This document shows, one piece after another, positions 50,650 through 63,640 of a DNA stretch of 64,000 nt. Location of the stretch: contig CM047427.1 of assembly GCA_026168455.1 (NCBI GenBank), positions 65,352,162 through 65,416,161 on the forward strand. The letters run 5' to 3'. This DNA is from Theocolax elegans (Eukaryota; Arthropoda; Insecta; Hymenoptera; Cerocephalidae). The notes under the pieces were generated by a model. That model did no database searches. It saw only the letters and a list, made by a program, of their open reading frames with translations, and was not told the origin of the DNA. Made by a program: the position numbers and the translations under genes. Positions within the stretch are counted from its first letter, which is position 1, and each line of letters starts with the position of its first letter.

Positions 50650-50698
50650 AAGAGAAAGAGAGAGAGAGAGGGAGAGAGAGTGAGAGAGAGAGGGGGGG
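50650..50698 (+). repeat. GA-rich microsatellite
   Basis: An imperfect GA tract of nearly 50 bases ends in seven G. A GC-richer patch follows to about 50930. Confidence 0.8.
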
Positions 50699-50939
50699 AT
50701 AGATGAAAGGGGAGGAGAGAAGAAGACGAAGTGTATGCGCCTCAAGATTTAAAGCTCGTAAGTCGTAACTGCGCTGCGGAGCGTTTATTTGTTTGTACGA
50801 GAAAATTACGTTCATTCGCGCTTTCGAAACCATTGACGCGTTACTTCGTCGCTTAGGCAAGTGTGAATAGAGGCATTGTTCCAAATGCGAGACATTAATT
50901 TTATGCTTCATCGAATTTTTTCAAACAAATTTTTGAGGA

Positions 50940-52010
50940 ACGGCTACGTGTACGAAGCATATATGCGTTATATATACATCTATAAATATTTTTTTTTACT
51001 TTATATAAGTTACCGATTGATATGTATCTAATATTACTGGATTAATGTTAACTAATGCACTATTTTAGAATAAACTATTTTCTATTTTAACTTCTAACAC
51101 TAGCAAATAATAAAATGTTATAAGGTAATTCATTATCAAATAACTTTGCGTTTGATTTTTAATGCATTATTCAACGACAGATGTCTACCTCGGTTTCGTA
51201 GTAGAAAATTTTCTATTATTTTTATAAATAGATATAATGCATTGTCTATTATAAAAAAGAAATTTGTGTTCATAAATATTTATAATTATAAATACCCATC
51301 GTTACATTAGTCCACACTTAAGCAATAAGTTAATAATTTATATATTACTATAGTATATAAAAAAAATTTGTCCGCTTTACACAATATAACTTCTATAGAG
51401 CAAATTTTTGTTCCAATTATTGTATAGTTTGTAAACTCTTCGTTTCCGCATGTCAGAATTACTGACAATAATTGATGGTAATTTAATTAGTTTTAATTTA
51501 GGAGTACATACATTAGGTTTTATGCAAACTTACTTATTCATAGGTTTTCTATCTATATACATTTCTCTAAATAATAAATTTCGAGTGATCAATAACGATT
51601 GTCTATTCCGATAAGCTATACATACTAAAATTAATATATACAGCTATATCAAGTTGAGTTCAATCTAGCGTTTTTGCTCGTCTTTGTTTATCTTCAGCTG
51701 AAACCCGTTGACTGTTAGTTCAATGCATATGAATATGTTTATAGTAGGTCGAAATGAATATAAAATAAATTCGTCAATAAATATTGTAAAATCTGGTTGT
51801 ATAATTGAATTTATTTTTGTGTTATTAATATTTGTTTATGTACGCATTCAGTCTTGTAGATATACTAATCTTATATCAAAAGCGATTATAATGTTAAGTT
51901 AGAATTTATACATAAAATAACACAACTATTTACACAAATAATAATACGAGGTTCCGCGAAAAAATTGACATTTTGATATTTATATAATTACATTAATATT
52001 ACTGTATACA
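50940..52010. other. AT-rich non-coding stretch
   Basis: No gene is seen. The ACGAGGTTCCGCG word near 51949-51962 is addressed among the rejected observations. Confidence 0.55.
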
Positions 52011-53460
52011 ACCGACTCTCTTTCTCTCACCGCACACATACCATGCCGTATCCAATCTTCTTTCTTTGATGGTGTGGATAGTTGGACCGATCTTTCAGCG
52101 TAGATTTCGGCGATGTTCAACCTCGAAGAACGAGGGCTGCAAAACCGGAGGTTTGGTTGCCTGTAGGCTTGAATCAGTAGAGTGTTGAATTGCAACGATG
52201 ATAGCTGATGATGTCGTGGATCAGTTATCGTGTAGGTTAGATTAACTTTTACGAACGAGAAGTAGCTTATAGTTTATAAAATAACGTTATCAATCATGCG
52301 GTCATATTGTGAGTGTCTCCTCGAGTACCATTTAGTGAAGTCCGAGATGAGCCACTTTATTTAGATTACCCACACTTTCTTTCTCACTCGTCCAAACGAA
52401 CGACAAATTAGACATGATTATAAATATAGAGGCTTCGCCTTTTATTATCTCTTACCTCTCGTTACCTTTATACCTTTCGCTCGATTTATAAAACTACCGA
52501 ATTCGTACACTATATCTTCAATATCGTCTTACATTAAATTTCAAAAGAGGCATTAATGACTATTCTACGATAACTGACGGTGCACTTATTAAAATAGCTA
52601 GGAACAATTCAGTTGCGTGATCAATCCACGACTCTGTGCTGCAATCTTAGATAGAATAAAAGGAGCCACATACACGCGTCACGATGCACATAGGTATAGT
52701 GAGATACACGCAACTTTGGCACGCCACGATAGAAATCATTTTTCATTATCAAAAACTGAATTGTTCACGTCTCGTTCGAGTAGACGCGCGTCGTTGAAGT
52801 CAAATTTTATACATCGAATTCTTGCAAGTTTTGTAATATAAATCTTCGGGTCGTATAAAAATGAACGACTTTACTCCGAAACTCGTCCTCGCGCGTCGAA
52901 TGTTTACGTTTTCATTCCAATGCAGTTCCATCAACGTCGAAGGCCGCCCTCGCGCATTTCTCTCGATCGTAAGTATAGCCGACGAGAGGGGATGAAGAGT
53001 GAGAGAGAGAGAGAGGAAAGAAGAACCAAGGAAAAATTGAAACACGTTTTCCCGGGGACGACGCCGAGACACTCGCGTGACTAACAATTGATTGATCGAC
53101 CGTCGTAAAGTTCGCCGGTGCGCAAGTTTGCAAGCATCGCCGCGAGGTCCGCGGTGTAAGCGGCAGCGGGTTGTGAACACTTGCTACACGCCGTACATTA
53201 TTTATGGCCGTAGACGCGCGGTTTCGCGGAAAAATTAGGAGACGCCTACCAAAGAGTATTCCTGTGGATTATCGAGTTTGCAGCGGTGCGCGGTTACGCG
53301 TTCGTGTCGTCATACTCGCATACCCACACCCACACACACACACACACAAACCTATACATACAAAGTCATACAAACTGCTTTTACTCCTGCGGTTAAACGG
53401 TTTCCTTTCCTTTTTCTCTTTCGTCTGTAGTATTATTTTACCATGACCTTCTGGTATTGA
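52011..53460. other. Broad GC-richer stretch with CA repeat
   Basis: Balanced to CpG-rich, most strongly at 52860-53320, with a GA tract near 53000-53016 and a CA repeat at 53324-53348. The 126-codon minus frame (52800-53180), a 73-codon minus frame within it in another register and several short plus frames all overlap and match nothing recognisable. It is a candidate regulatory island. Confidence 0.4.
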
Positions 53461-54000
53461 ATTCTTTTTTTACCCAGACTACAACGATCTGACAATTACG
53501 TAATCATTACGATTACCACATTTTTAACATTTTTCAATTTTATAAATATATTCATCTGACTCGTTGATTAATTCATTATTAATCATATCTTTACGGACCG
53601 AAGTATAAGAATGTGGTATCTTTGAATGGTATGATTGAATCATCTCTATTATACTATGTTTGAAACTGAAGTAGAAACACAGAAATTACTCAATTACATT
53701 TTATTGTAATACGTAAATAATGTTTTCAGAAAATACTTTAAGATCACTGTATTAATTTATATATGCATTTATGTTTTCTCCAGTTCAAATGCCAAATAAT
53801 TATATAACATCGGAAATATATTTAGAAACCTTTATCTTTAGTGTGATTTTTGTATTTATAGAATGTATTATTACAGCCATTAGCAAGTAAACAATACATT
53901 TTTATTTTAGAACTACAGTAACTGCACAACAGAGGAGTCTTATCACGGCATATCAGAAGCCATATACTTTTTATCAACTAATAGTCCGCACACTTAAAGT
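53461..54000. other. AT-rich non-coding stretch
   Basis: No gene or repeat is recognised. Confidence 0.55.
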
Positions 54001-54540
54001 CACTATACACTGGTAGCGCGCTCCTCAAACTCTTATACGACAAGTAATTCGCGGGAAATTGAAACGTTTGTCAACGGCCGTATAACGTCGTGTATGTACA
54101 CGATAAGAACCGACGCACACACACACACACACATATATGTTTATAAAAAAGTAAGAGAGATAGAGGTGGAAAAAACCGGTATAAAGTCGAAACGATCTTA
54201 TCGATCGTTTTCGCATCTCCCCCGAGCCATACATAAGCGATGCGTGGGCATCATACACACGCGGCACTTGCCTCGTAAAAACCAGTGACGGCGTCGTCGC
54301 GGCGCCCTGACGTCGAGCGATTGATCGCCTTCGTCGCCCACCGTCTTCGGTGTGATGTAGCCTCGCTCCTAGGGGAACACCACCGGAGTATCGACTTTAT
54401 AGATCCCACGCTTCCTGACTTGTCGCTTTGTGTCCGGTTGTCTTTGTGTGGGGAGCACCCTTTACGACTCCTGTTTATGCCTTCTTTGCATAATTGACCT
54501 ATTTTCATATTAATTGCTCTCAAGTGCCTCTAAGGAACAC
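54001..54540. other. CpG-rich patch with CA repeat
   Basis: A CA repeat lies at 54115-54132 and CpG-dense sequence at 54180-54480. Opposing frames (54251-54523 minus, 54285-54497 plus) overlap and match nothing recognisable. Confidence 0.45.
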
Positions 54541-57150
54541 GCTCCTTTTTTCTTATTTTCTGAATATGCAGATTCTTTTCGTGTTGAGAAACAAGATTCA
54601 CTTTATTTTATTATCAACTTATTTTTAGTTCTCATTTAAATATTTAAACCATGCACATTTCAACTTTGGCTATATTTTAAGTACAGTATAAACACGCGTA
54701 ATTGAATTTCGTAATAAATTGAAATTTGTATATATTCGTGTAACGTCAACAGACGAAATGCCTTTAGCGTTACGCATAGATGTACAAACATCAGTATTGA
54801 AAGTTACCTTCCTAACTTATGAGTCACCCATTGATTTAAAATTATACATACAATTATGTATATAATAAAGTTGTATTTATACGTCTCGATCGAAATAATC
54901 TAAATGAGAAGTATAGTGAAAGTGTTGCATAAATTGAATAAGTAATGGTATTTATAAATCCTTGTCTTGTACTTATAGGTCGCAACTGTTTTCTACGTAA
55001 AAGCAAAGAGATAGCGAAGCGGATTATGTATGGAGGAGCTACCTCAGAGAACTTTGTCCTGAATATTTAACGAAACAGCAGAGAGAAGGTTGACCGGTCC
55101 GAAATCTCTTCCTGTATTATGCGCCTGTATTAATATTGCATAAACGCGCTAGACTTTCCACTGATGGTATAGGACAACTACGACCTTACGGTATATTACT
55201 GGATTTTCAATAAAACCCTCGAAATCGCTACTCGTAGGCAAGTTTCGCTGACTGCAATGAACGATGATGTATTGTTTAATTCTTCCTCTTGAAATAGTTC
55301 TAACCTTTGAATGTACATTGTATTCTTTTTTCCAACGATGGTTATTTTTAGACTTTGGATAGAGCTCCAACCAGCTAATACAAATTTATCAGGAACAGTA
55401 GGAATCGCGCATCCTAATGTTTATTTAAAGAATGCGCTTCACACTACATGTTCTTTATCAGTCCAAGTTATTTAATACGTTTTATAGTATTTTTTTAAGC
55501 GAATCAAAGAAAGCTAAGTTGAGGTTTATAATACGGCGCAAGACCTACTTTAAAGTTAAATGTTTCCATACGAAACCAATAGATTTAATAGATAATATAA
55601 AAGTAAAGTTTGTCATTATCTTTTTTATTAATCGAGCGGCAAAACATATGTACAGACAAGAATGAATATGTAGATTTTGCGCTGTTATCTTTGTTTATAT
55701 GCTGGTCGTGCCAAAAGAAAACGCTTCTTTAAATTCCTTTAAAAATGTATCGATATTTTGCTGGTCTTACGTGCACCACATTTTTTGACGTTTATCCCCT
55801 TATTTAAACATGAGGTTTGAAAGACCACAAACTTCAGATTCCTTTATATACGCAGTTGATCCGAGATTTCATATTTTCTCTCCTTTTCTCCATGTGACAC
55901 GCGTGATTCATTTTTTAATATTAATCTTCGTAAAGATTAATTGATATAATGTAGATAAATATTATATTCCGTAATAGTTAATAAATCTCATAGCTGACAT
56001 TACATGAATATAAATTAAGCTACGAAATTTGACAGCATTGTTTAGCATAGTAATTGTATGCTCAAAATGTGGGGAAACAATGCGGTCGCATTAAACCATG
56101 CAGCTCCTGCTTAAAAGGTATTGCGATTTTTACAAGTCTAAGTTTCAGCTACTTGAACAAGAAGTCTGTTATACTTATCACTTGACACGAGTTTTATGTA
56201 ATTATGGAACATAACTTGCACAAGAATGTTTTAACAGGTATACAGTTGTTAAAAAAAACAAAATTCTTTCTTGATATTATAATCACCTTAGAAATAACCA
56301 TTAGCTGTAAAACCTCCAGTAATTAAATTAATAAATATTTTATAGTTGAAAATGATTGAGTAATGCATTACATTGAATTTATGACCACATTCTTTAACTG
56401 TGAATTTTATATTGTCCGTTATAAAACTATATTAATTTTTAATACAGTATAAAATTAGGAAATCTATAATTTAATGTCGTCAATTTGATAAATGAAACTG
56501 GAAAATGGTAGAGGAATATTACAATTATAATTCATTAACCGATTTTACATACATCAAAATTATTTTAGAATTAAATTACCATTTAGTTATTATTACTGTT
56601 ATTTATGATTATAATAATTGTGTCACTATTATTGTTACTGTTATAGTTATATATTGTGTATTAAACGATAAATAGAGCAGTGTATTTGTTAGTGTCTTCA
56701 TTGAAAGTTAAACTCTTGATTTTACAATTGTGTTAAATTGTATTAAACGTGAATTAGAAATGTAATGGTACGTTGGTAAGACTAAAAAATAGTTGTATAT
56801 TTAAAACGGAAATGAATCTGGCTTAGATATTCATTTGAGAATATTACTAAATAAAAAGCGTTTCAAGCCAAATATTTAATAATGTACAAAACGTACTTAA
56901 GCAGTCTGCACGTAAGACTTAATTTTCTTTATTCGTCAGTATCCTCTTTCAAACGAAGTTGCGTTCATAATTTGAAAAGTAAGCTCTAAACCCATTACAT
57001 TATCCATAAAAAGACAATCTTCGAATACTAAAAAATAACGTGTAGCCCTATATCTTATAAAGATTAAATTCACGTAATATAATTATCCAGGGCAAAATAT
57101 GTACAAAGCACCCTTTATACTCCATCACAAAAAGGTACACCCAATAAATT
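54541..57150. other. AT-rich non-coding stretch
   Basis: No gene is seen. 55000-55260 is more balanced, with a short unrecognised minus frame (55149-55370). 56570-56670 is rich in TTATTA words. Confidence 0.55.
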
Positions 57151-57560
57151 TCCATTCCCCCGATTCCTCGCGAGAGGCACTCCCTGGAATCTGAAATAGC
57201 ATTACGCGAACCCAGTGAGTTCTAGGCTCTCTCTCTCTCTCTTTTACTTCGCACTAAAAAAAAGGTTCGTAGCGCACTCACTCTCGCTTCCTCTCCTTCC
57301 CGCGCAAACGAAAGCGCAAGTTTGTTATATATACGTGCGAACCGTCTCTTATTTGGCCATGAAAGGCGAGGGGAGGTGAATGAGTCACGACCTCGAAAGT
57401 CCTCTCGAATATTAATGGGCTCGCAAATAGACCGGCGAGAATCGCCGCGGCTTTAACTGACTTTTTCGACTAATGCACGCGCCGCTTATGTACAGGCGGA
57501 CCAACTAATATTCGCTTATACATAAAAATCCCTCTTTCTTTCACATGGGTGATTTTAAAC
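57151..57560. other. CpG-containing patch with CT repeat
   Basis: A short CT repeat lies at about 57227-57243, followed by CpG-containing sequence with no significant open frame. It is a candidate regulatory island on composition only. Confidence 0.4.
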
Positions 57561-59080
57561 TTTTTGTCGAGTTGTTTCTCGTGTTTAGGCTCTTCAAATT
57601 TTGTAGCTATATCTTATACACCGACTTGCTCACAGAATTTTTCAGACGATTCAACGAGGCAATTTTTATTTTGATTCTTACTGTTTTTCTTGATGTCGTT
57701 TTATTTTTAATTAAATAATGTTATTAATTATGATATTCTTATACATTGCAGATTTTATTTAAGTTGTAAATATTTAAATACAATCCCATCTTAATAAAAT
57801 TCTAGTGAATTATATTACTATTTCGGTTACAATTAAGAGAATATTTTTTAACAATTATTCTAAAAAGATTTAATTGAAAACCATAAACACATTAGTAAGA
57901 CTTTCTTGTAGTTATTTGACTGTCTATCTAAATATTTTTCGCAATATTTTTTCCTAACTTTGCTTGATCAAGTTCAATCAATAATTAATATGTGTGAAAC
58001 ATAAAAATCAAAACTTTTGCAATTAAAATTTTACTCATTTAAATACTAGATTACTTCATATATAAAAACTAAGATAAATTAATTAAGTTTTAAATCCATG
58101 CATTCGTAATTATTATATATCGAATTAATAAAACGAAAAACTTTTTCTTGATACTAATAAATATTTAAAGATTTCAAGAAAAGTAAATACGCTTTACATG
58201 GTATTTACTAATGGAGTGCATATATATTAATATTACAATGTAAGCTTTATGTAATATTGACATTATTATCAATATGTTAAGGTACACAGGCTAAACATTA
58301 TTGCTTACTAACAATAATTAAATTTCCCGGAAAATAATAATACTACAAAAGCTTATGATTTGGAATTGCTAAAACAAGAAAATTATTCAAATAGTATATG
58401 TATAATACAATTAATTATAATTGAGTAATTTAATAAATGAAATTTTAATTATAAAATAATGGCTATTAATTCTTAAATATCAAGTTTATAACAATCATGA
58501 ATAAATAAGTTTTTATATCCCACAAAGCTTATACACTCTTATATTTGGTAAAGAATGTTCAAACTTAGTCTGTATATGTATTCAGATCCTTTGAGCATAC
58601 TTTATGCTTTTACCTTTAAAATCAGCTCTTGGGAACCTAAGAATCTTTCTTGTAAAAGTTATGAATATTTCAAGTTACTCCTAACTATATAGTTATTGCT
58701 ACTCTCAAGACCGTTAAAAGAATTTGAAACAGCTTTTTTTTAGGTAAGTGACGCATCTATATTATAGTTTAAATTATTTACTTATTAATAATATATAATT
58801 AATAAATTACTTGATTTATAAATATTGATTATTGGTTAATACAATATCGGTGTATCAGTTGTGGTCTAGTGAACAAATGTAGAATCCAAACAATAAGCGA
58901 TATATTCATAGCGTAAGATTCACGAATGATGAATACCTCTAATATATCAATATTCATGTATAATATTCAAAGTATGAATATCAATTAGTTAATAGGTGCA
59001 GTGTATATGCGCCAGTTAGCTACCTAATTTGTCGAAATATAAATAAATTTAATCTTAACTCTAACTTAATTTATATTGTT
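57561..59080. other. AT-rich non-coding stretch
   Basis: No gene or repeat is recognised. Confidence 0.55.
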
Positions 59081-59090
59081 AGGGGTAATA

Positions 59091-59150
59091 AATCGTAGAG
59101 CTCTGGCTTGGAAATCAGAAGTTGTACCTACCACCGCGAGTTTCGTATCG
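59091..59150 (+). other. tRNA-like fragment, weak
   Basis: GTAGAGCTCTGGCTTGGAAA followed by TCAGAAGTT resembles the D-arm end and anticodon arm of a tRNA-derived sequence, with a poor B-box-like GCGAGTTTCGTATCG about 30 bases further on. The arms do not fold cleanly, so this is not a functional tRNA. It may be an old tRNA-derived SINE of a different family from the copies at 21244 and 62901, or chance. Confidence 0.2.
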
Positions 59151-60938
59151 TCTTCACGTGTCGCTCCTCTTCCGTGACAACGCATTAAATTTTCTCAAAA
59201 TTTTTAATTCAACTGTCATATTTTGTTACACGGTAACACCATAAATTCAGTAACGAAATTAAAAATATAATCTACGTGAGTGCTGGTAATACTTCTCGAT
59301 AAGAAGAAAACATCGTAAAGTTAAAATCGGAGCAATCGACAAAATTGAAAATGTTAATAAAATAAAAGGAAAAAAAGTCCGCACGGCTTAAAATTGAAGT
59401 AAGAGTTTGACTCTGAAAAGAAATTTCCCGAAATCAATTTCCATTCCAGGAGAAATTGTTTCACGGTCTTCCCTAAAATACGCGTTCCGCAAAAGGTTTA
59501 AATATTTCGGAAGGAGGAAGTTGGCTACTCTAACTCAATCCCCGGGCCACATACAAGAGGAACGCGCGTGAGCGAGGAAGCGAGCTTATGAGGAAGCCGG
59601 GTGAGATAGACGGACAACCGTATAGTTGCACCAACGAGAGAGCTGGATACTTGGAAAATGCGAAACTTGGGCTGTTCTGTACTTGGTGGAAACTCAGGGA
59701 AGGAGAGGCGAAAGCTGCTTAACCGACCGAGAGATGAAGATCTTTCCTTCGGCGTGTATTCCTTCACGAATGCACTCAAGGATTCCTGGAGCCTTCTTCC
59801 ACCAGTTACGGTATGCATTAGTTCACTACGCGATGTACTTCCAAACAGAAGGATCAGACATTTCTCCTTGTTTTCTTAAAGAATTAGGCCGTACTCTTAC
59901 AATATAATTGTTTGCGCGCTCAATTTCAATAATTTCCACAAAACATTTAATAACTCAAAACATCAGTATGTTGTAAACATTCTTTTACAGATAAAAATAA
60001 ATGTACTTACGAATGTACAATGAAGTTAAATTAAAAGTTATACGATCGCTAGAACTATTCCTTTTTGTCAAATGTACAATTAAATTATTTAAACGTAGTA
60101 AATATAATTTAGTTCACCCGTAATCGCTCGTGTAAATAACTTATTAAAATATGCACTACGTAATCAAAGTGTACTACGTATATTATTATATACTTATATT
60201 TCAGTGCATTATTATCCGCGTCAATAAATACACTTAACATTCAAGAAAATTCTTAATAAATAATTATTGTTAATTTTAATTTAGATTTTTTTTCGCGAAT
60301 TGTCAAATGATAATCAATATCATAGATGCATCAAGGTAAAGTTAATAAAGATGTCTTAAATTTTATGAAATGTCATCAATGACATATACAAGTGATGTAG
60401 CGACAGAATAACATTTTCGAATATGTGACTATACACAATTTAATGTTTAATTTATCTTTACATTAATTCTACTTATAAATATTAAATTATCATGTAAAGC
60501 GGAATTTATAATGTTTAACTCAAAATCATTTACTTAATATTAATGTGTAAATGTAATTATTAACAATGTAAAGAAAATATTGTAATACTGACATTTTAAA
60601 TCACTAACTTTGACTGATGACACTATGAGATATAATTAGTAATATTTTTTCTTTCTACACAATATCGTTGACTTTTTTCTACTATTTTTGCAAAAAAATT
60701 TTCTTCTGAACTTAAGTTTGAGTATATATATCTCTATTTGTTTTTGAGTCATAAGAAATCAGCATCAAGGATTTTTTTGGCAATGTTTTTCGTTATTTGC
60801 TTATAGATATCGTAAAAAAAGAGCGTTAGAGTCTAAAACTCTGGGTTTCTTTATATTTTTATAAAGTAGTAAATATATCCTAGACTTTGGTTAAGACCCG
60901 TTTCCCGGAGATGTGACACTCTCCTTGTAAGTAGGTAA
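59151..60938. other. Non-coding stretch
   Basis: 59420-59900 is GC-richer, with overlapping short frames on both strands (59525-59907) and no recognisable product. The rest is AT-rich with nothing seen. Confidence 0.5.
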
Positions 60939-61060
60939 TAAGACTACTTTTAGTGAAAATTAGTAGACTGTTAGTAAAAATTGACAAAAAGCTCAGTAAT
61001 TTTTTGAGTTTCGGCAGCCTGTTTCCGCAAAATTTACTGAAACTTTTCTCTCTCCTTGTA
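60939..61060 (-). repeat. AT-rich dispersed repeat, copy 1
   Basis: Its sequence of TTTAGTRAAA words, a TTTCGGCAGCCTGTTTCCG core (about 61009-61027) and a terminal CTCTCTCCTTGTA correspond in the same order to the reverse complement of 61839-62092 (TTTCGGCAGTCTGTTACCG, and TTTTTTCTCCGTGTA at the end). It is a partial copy. A CTCTCCTTGTAAG word also occurs on its left flank at about 60920-60932. No coding capacity is present. Confidence 0.6.
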
Positions 61061-61838
61061 AGAATAGTGTAAATTAATGCAATGTTTATTTATTTGATCT
61101 GAAGTTAATTAATTTGTATGTATAAGTAAAATAGATGGTCCATACCAATTGCAAGATAAGATAACCCAAATTTTACATTCAATATGAAGTGCATCAGCAT
61201 CACACAGGTAGGCTAGAGCATAGGCCAGTAAGTTTTGCACACCGCTGTACAACTCGAACCGATAAAGTGAATCGGAAATTCGCATCCACCCAAGACGAAG
61301 GGTTCGATCGTAAGCTCGATAATTTCCAAGAATTGCCGGCACCTTTTCTTGCTTACAGAGACTTAGTTGCACTCCGGTGATCGGCAAGTACAGCTCTTCT
61401 CGTCCGAGTCTCGGTTCACCGTTATTTCGCTAAACCCGAATTCGCCTGGCGCGCTTGAATTTCGGAAATTGTTGCAACACGGGAAATTCGATGCCCGCTA
61501 CATCGTATAAGGGAATAAACGCGAGCTGCATCACGAGTTTCCAAGAGTTGCTTGTTTTAAAATAAAATTTCGATACGTGCTTTCAACCAACGTATGTACC
61601 TTATTCGAATTAGATTGTCATGTCTTATTCGCTTGCCAATTTATCCGTAACATCTTTTATTCTTTGTGATCCAATTTTTAAACATCGTCGATTTATTTGA
61701 CAATATCCATTGGAAGTGTTAACATATAGTAATACCATAGTATTTTACAATTTTAGTTTAACTAGTGTATCATCTATAGCAATACTAAAATACAAAATTA
61801 TTGTATATTATTATAAAATATAGTGCTACAACATAATC
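61061..61838. other. Spacer between the two inverted repeat copies
   Basis: AT-rich except for a CpG-containing patch at about 61190-61560. Opposing open frames there (61109-61387 minus, 61189-61380 plus) match nothing recognisable. Confidence 0.45.
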
Positions 61839-62092
61839 TACACGGAGAAAAAAGTTTTAGTAAATTTTAGTAAACTTTATATAAATATGATTAAACTTTT
61901 ACTAACGACGGTAACAGACTGCCGAAACCAATTACTCAATTTTTGACAATGTTTTTTGAAGTTTCTAGCCATTTTTACTGAAAGTCCACTAATTTTTACT
62001 AAAAGTTCAGTAATTTTTAGTCTTTTTTGGCAGTTTTTTTACCATATTAGTGAAAGTTTAGTAAAATTTGCTCAAATTTTTCAATATGTGTG
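61839..62092 (+). repeat. AT-rich dispersed repeat, copy 2 (fuller)
   Basis: It begins ACACGGAGAAAAAAGTTTTA and ends in TTTTTCAATATGTGTGTA, so the two ends are roughly inverted (ACAC...GAAAAA against its complement). The interior is made of TTTTAGTAAA/TTTACTGAAA words around a GGCAG core. It is most likely a short non-autonomous DNA transposon or foldback element of about 254 bp. Its partner at 60939-61060 is in the opposite orientation. No protein is encoded. Confidence 0.55.
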
Positions 62093-62890
62093 TATAAAAA
62101 TACATAATTTATAGTTTACGTATTATCATAGTCTATTGAATGGATAAAAAGCGAATCGTAATTGATTTTTCAATTATATATAATTTAGTTACATTTTTAT
62201 TATTGTTTCTTTCAAATTATATCTACAGCATTACTTAAACTTGTAATAAAATCTTCATTTATATTGTATTGATATTTGAAGATCGCTAGCTATTTTCTAA
62301 AATGGCTTCATCAGGATCGATAAAAGTTTTTCTTATAACATTTTTTACGTATATCTTTTAATTCCTTTACCATAATACCAGCTAATTTTACTATATTAAA
62401 TAATTTCTAATTTTATTTGTTTACTCAAATTTAATTAACTATTCTGTTATTTCCTCTTTTCATCTTCCTTCCATTCGTGAATGCTCACATATGACGCACA
62501 GGTGCTGTTACGAGCACCTGTCATTAAATTTTTGGCCAATTTCGTTTTTATTCTTTTTCCTCAAAATTTAGTCAACGGAAATAGAAAACAATTACAGAAC
62601 TAAGTATTATAATGTGTCGTATCTGTTTGAGGGAAGACAATTTTTTATAGCTTTTGTACAAATATACGATATTTGGTATGAATATACTATAAATAAAGCT
62701 GCTTACTAAAAAGTTGATTAATATCGGTTTTACAAGTAAATGCAGTATAGTGAAATATGTACAATTTTTAATTTTATTTCGGAACCACAATCGAGCAGTT
62801 ATTTGATTAACTGGATTTATTAAAGAATATAGTATATATTACAATAAATTATACAGAAAATTTTTAACATTCTTATTTTACACTGTTGAT
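62093..62890. other. AT-rich non-coding stretch
   Basis: No gene is seen. A small palindromic CAGGTGCTGTTACGAGCACCTG occurs at about 62500-62521 and could form a short hairpin. Confidence 0.5.
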
Positions 62891-62900
62891 GTATTATATT

Positions 62901-63104
62901 ATTTTTTTTTTAATTATTTTAACGTCGCTCTTTTTATGCTCCCAAACCGGTGGTAATCAGCGACGGAGGTCATACGATATCTTGGTGAAGAAAGCACTTG
63001 GTGAAAATACATTCGCCAGTGGTGCTTGTATCAATCGGCCGGGGCCGGGAATCGAACCTGGGACCTCCAGATTACGAGCCCGACGCCCTACCGACCGAGC
63101 CATC
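62901..63104 (-). mobile_element. tRNA-derived SINE, copy B
   Basis: On the minus strand the head shows an A box (complement of 63085-63103, TGGCTCGGTCGGTAGGGC) and a B box (GGTTCGATTCC, complement of 63048-63058). The D- and anticodon arms fold, and the anticodon position reads CGT (Thr). The acceptor stem does not pair, so it is not a working tRNA gene. A body of about 120 bases follows, with the exact GCTTGTATCAATCGG block shared with copy A and a TTTAACGTCGCTCT tail block, then an A-rich tail (ten T at 62902-62911 on plus). GTATTAT at 62891-62897 and 63105-63111 is a plausible 7-bp target duplication. It is less decayed than copy A. Confidence 0.78.
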
Positions 63105-63111
63105 GTATTAT

Positions 63112-63640
63112 TGAATCAATAAATAGAGCATTTGAGTTCCAATATATACTTATGGTAGTTTTAAAAAATTAAACATATTTTTTAGAATTAATTATACAAT
63201 GTTTTATATATAATGTAGAATTATATAGAGTTTAAAAGAACATATGTATTTGTTGTAAAATATTAAAACTACGAAAATTGTACATTAATATTTACAAAAT
63301 AAAAATATCTTACACGCTGATATTTTAAAAACGAAAGACGAAAGCTCAACATATCAAAATTTACGTTAACGTTGAATTTCGAAGTAAAATCCATAAATGT
63401 GTGACACGCGACGTAGAACAAGCTGTACATATAAATAAGCAGTGGACAATAAATTAATAAATAGTGAAACATTTCAAACAAACGTTATAAACCTATACAA
63501 TGCATACAATGTAAACAGATTAGACGTACGATTATACAGAAGGATGATAATGCAAATAACCCTGGAGAGATTGAAAGAAGGAAATAAAGTAAACAGTATG
63601 TAGCCAAAGAGTTTGGTATTAACTTTAATGCCATTCAACT
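63112..63640. other. AT-rich non-coding stretch
   Basis: No gene or repeat is recognised. The 70-codon minus frame at 63269-63481 is Phe/Tyr/Leu-rich noise. Confidence 0.55.

Noticed and set aside
51949..51975. ACGAGGTTCCGCGAAAAAATTGAC resembling a mariner-type terminal repeat
   Set aside because: No matching inverted end, TA duplication or transposase fragment was found nearby.
63040..63104. Possible functional tRNA-Thr(CGT) gene on the minus strand
   Set aside because: D- and anticodon arms fold and the B box is good, but the acceptor stem halves do not pair, the T stem has a mismatch, and the downstream body is shared with another diverged copy. This is a SINE head.
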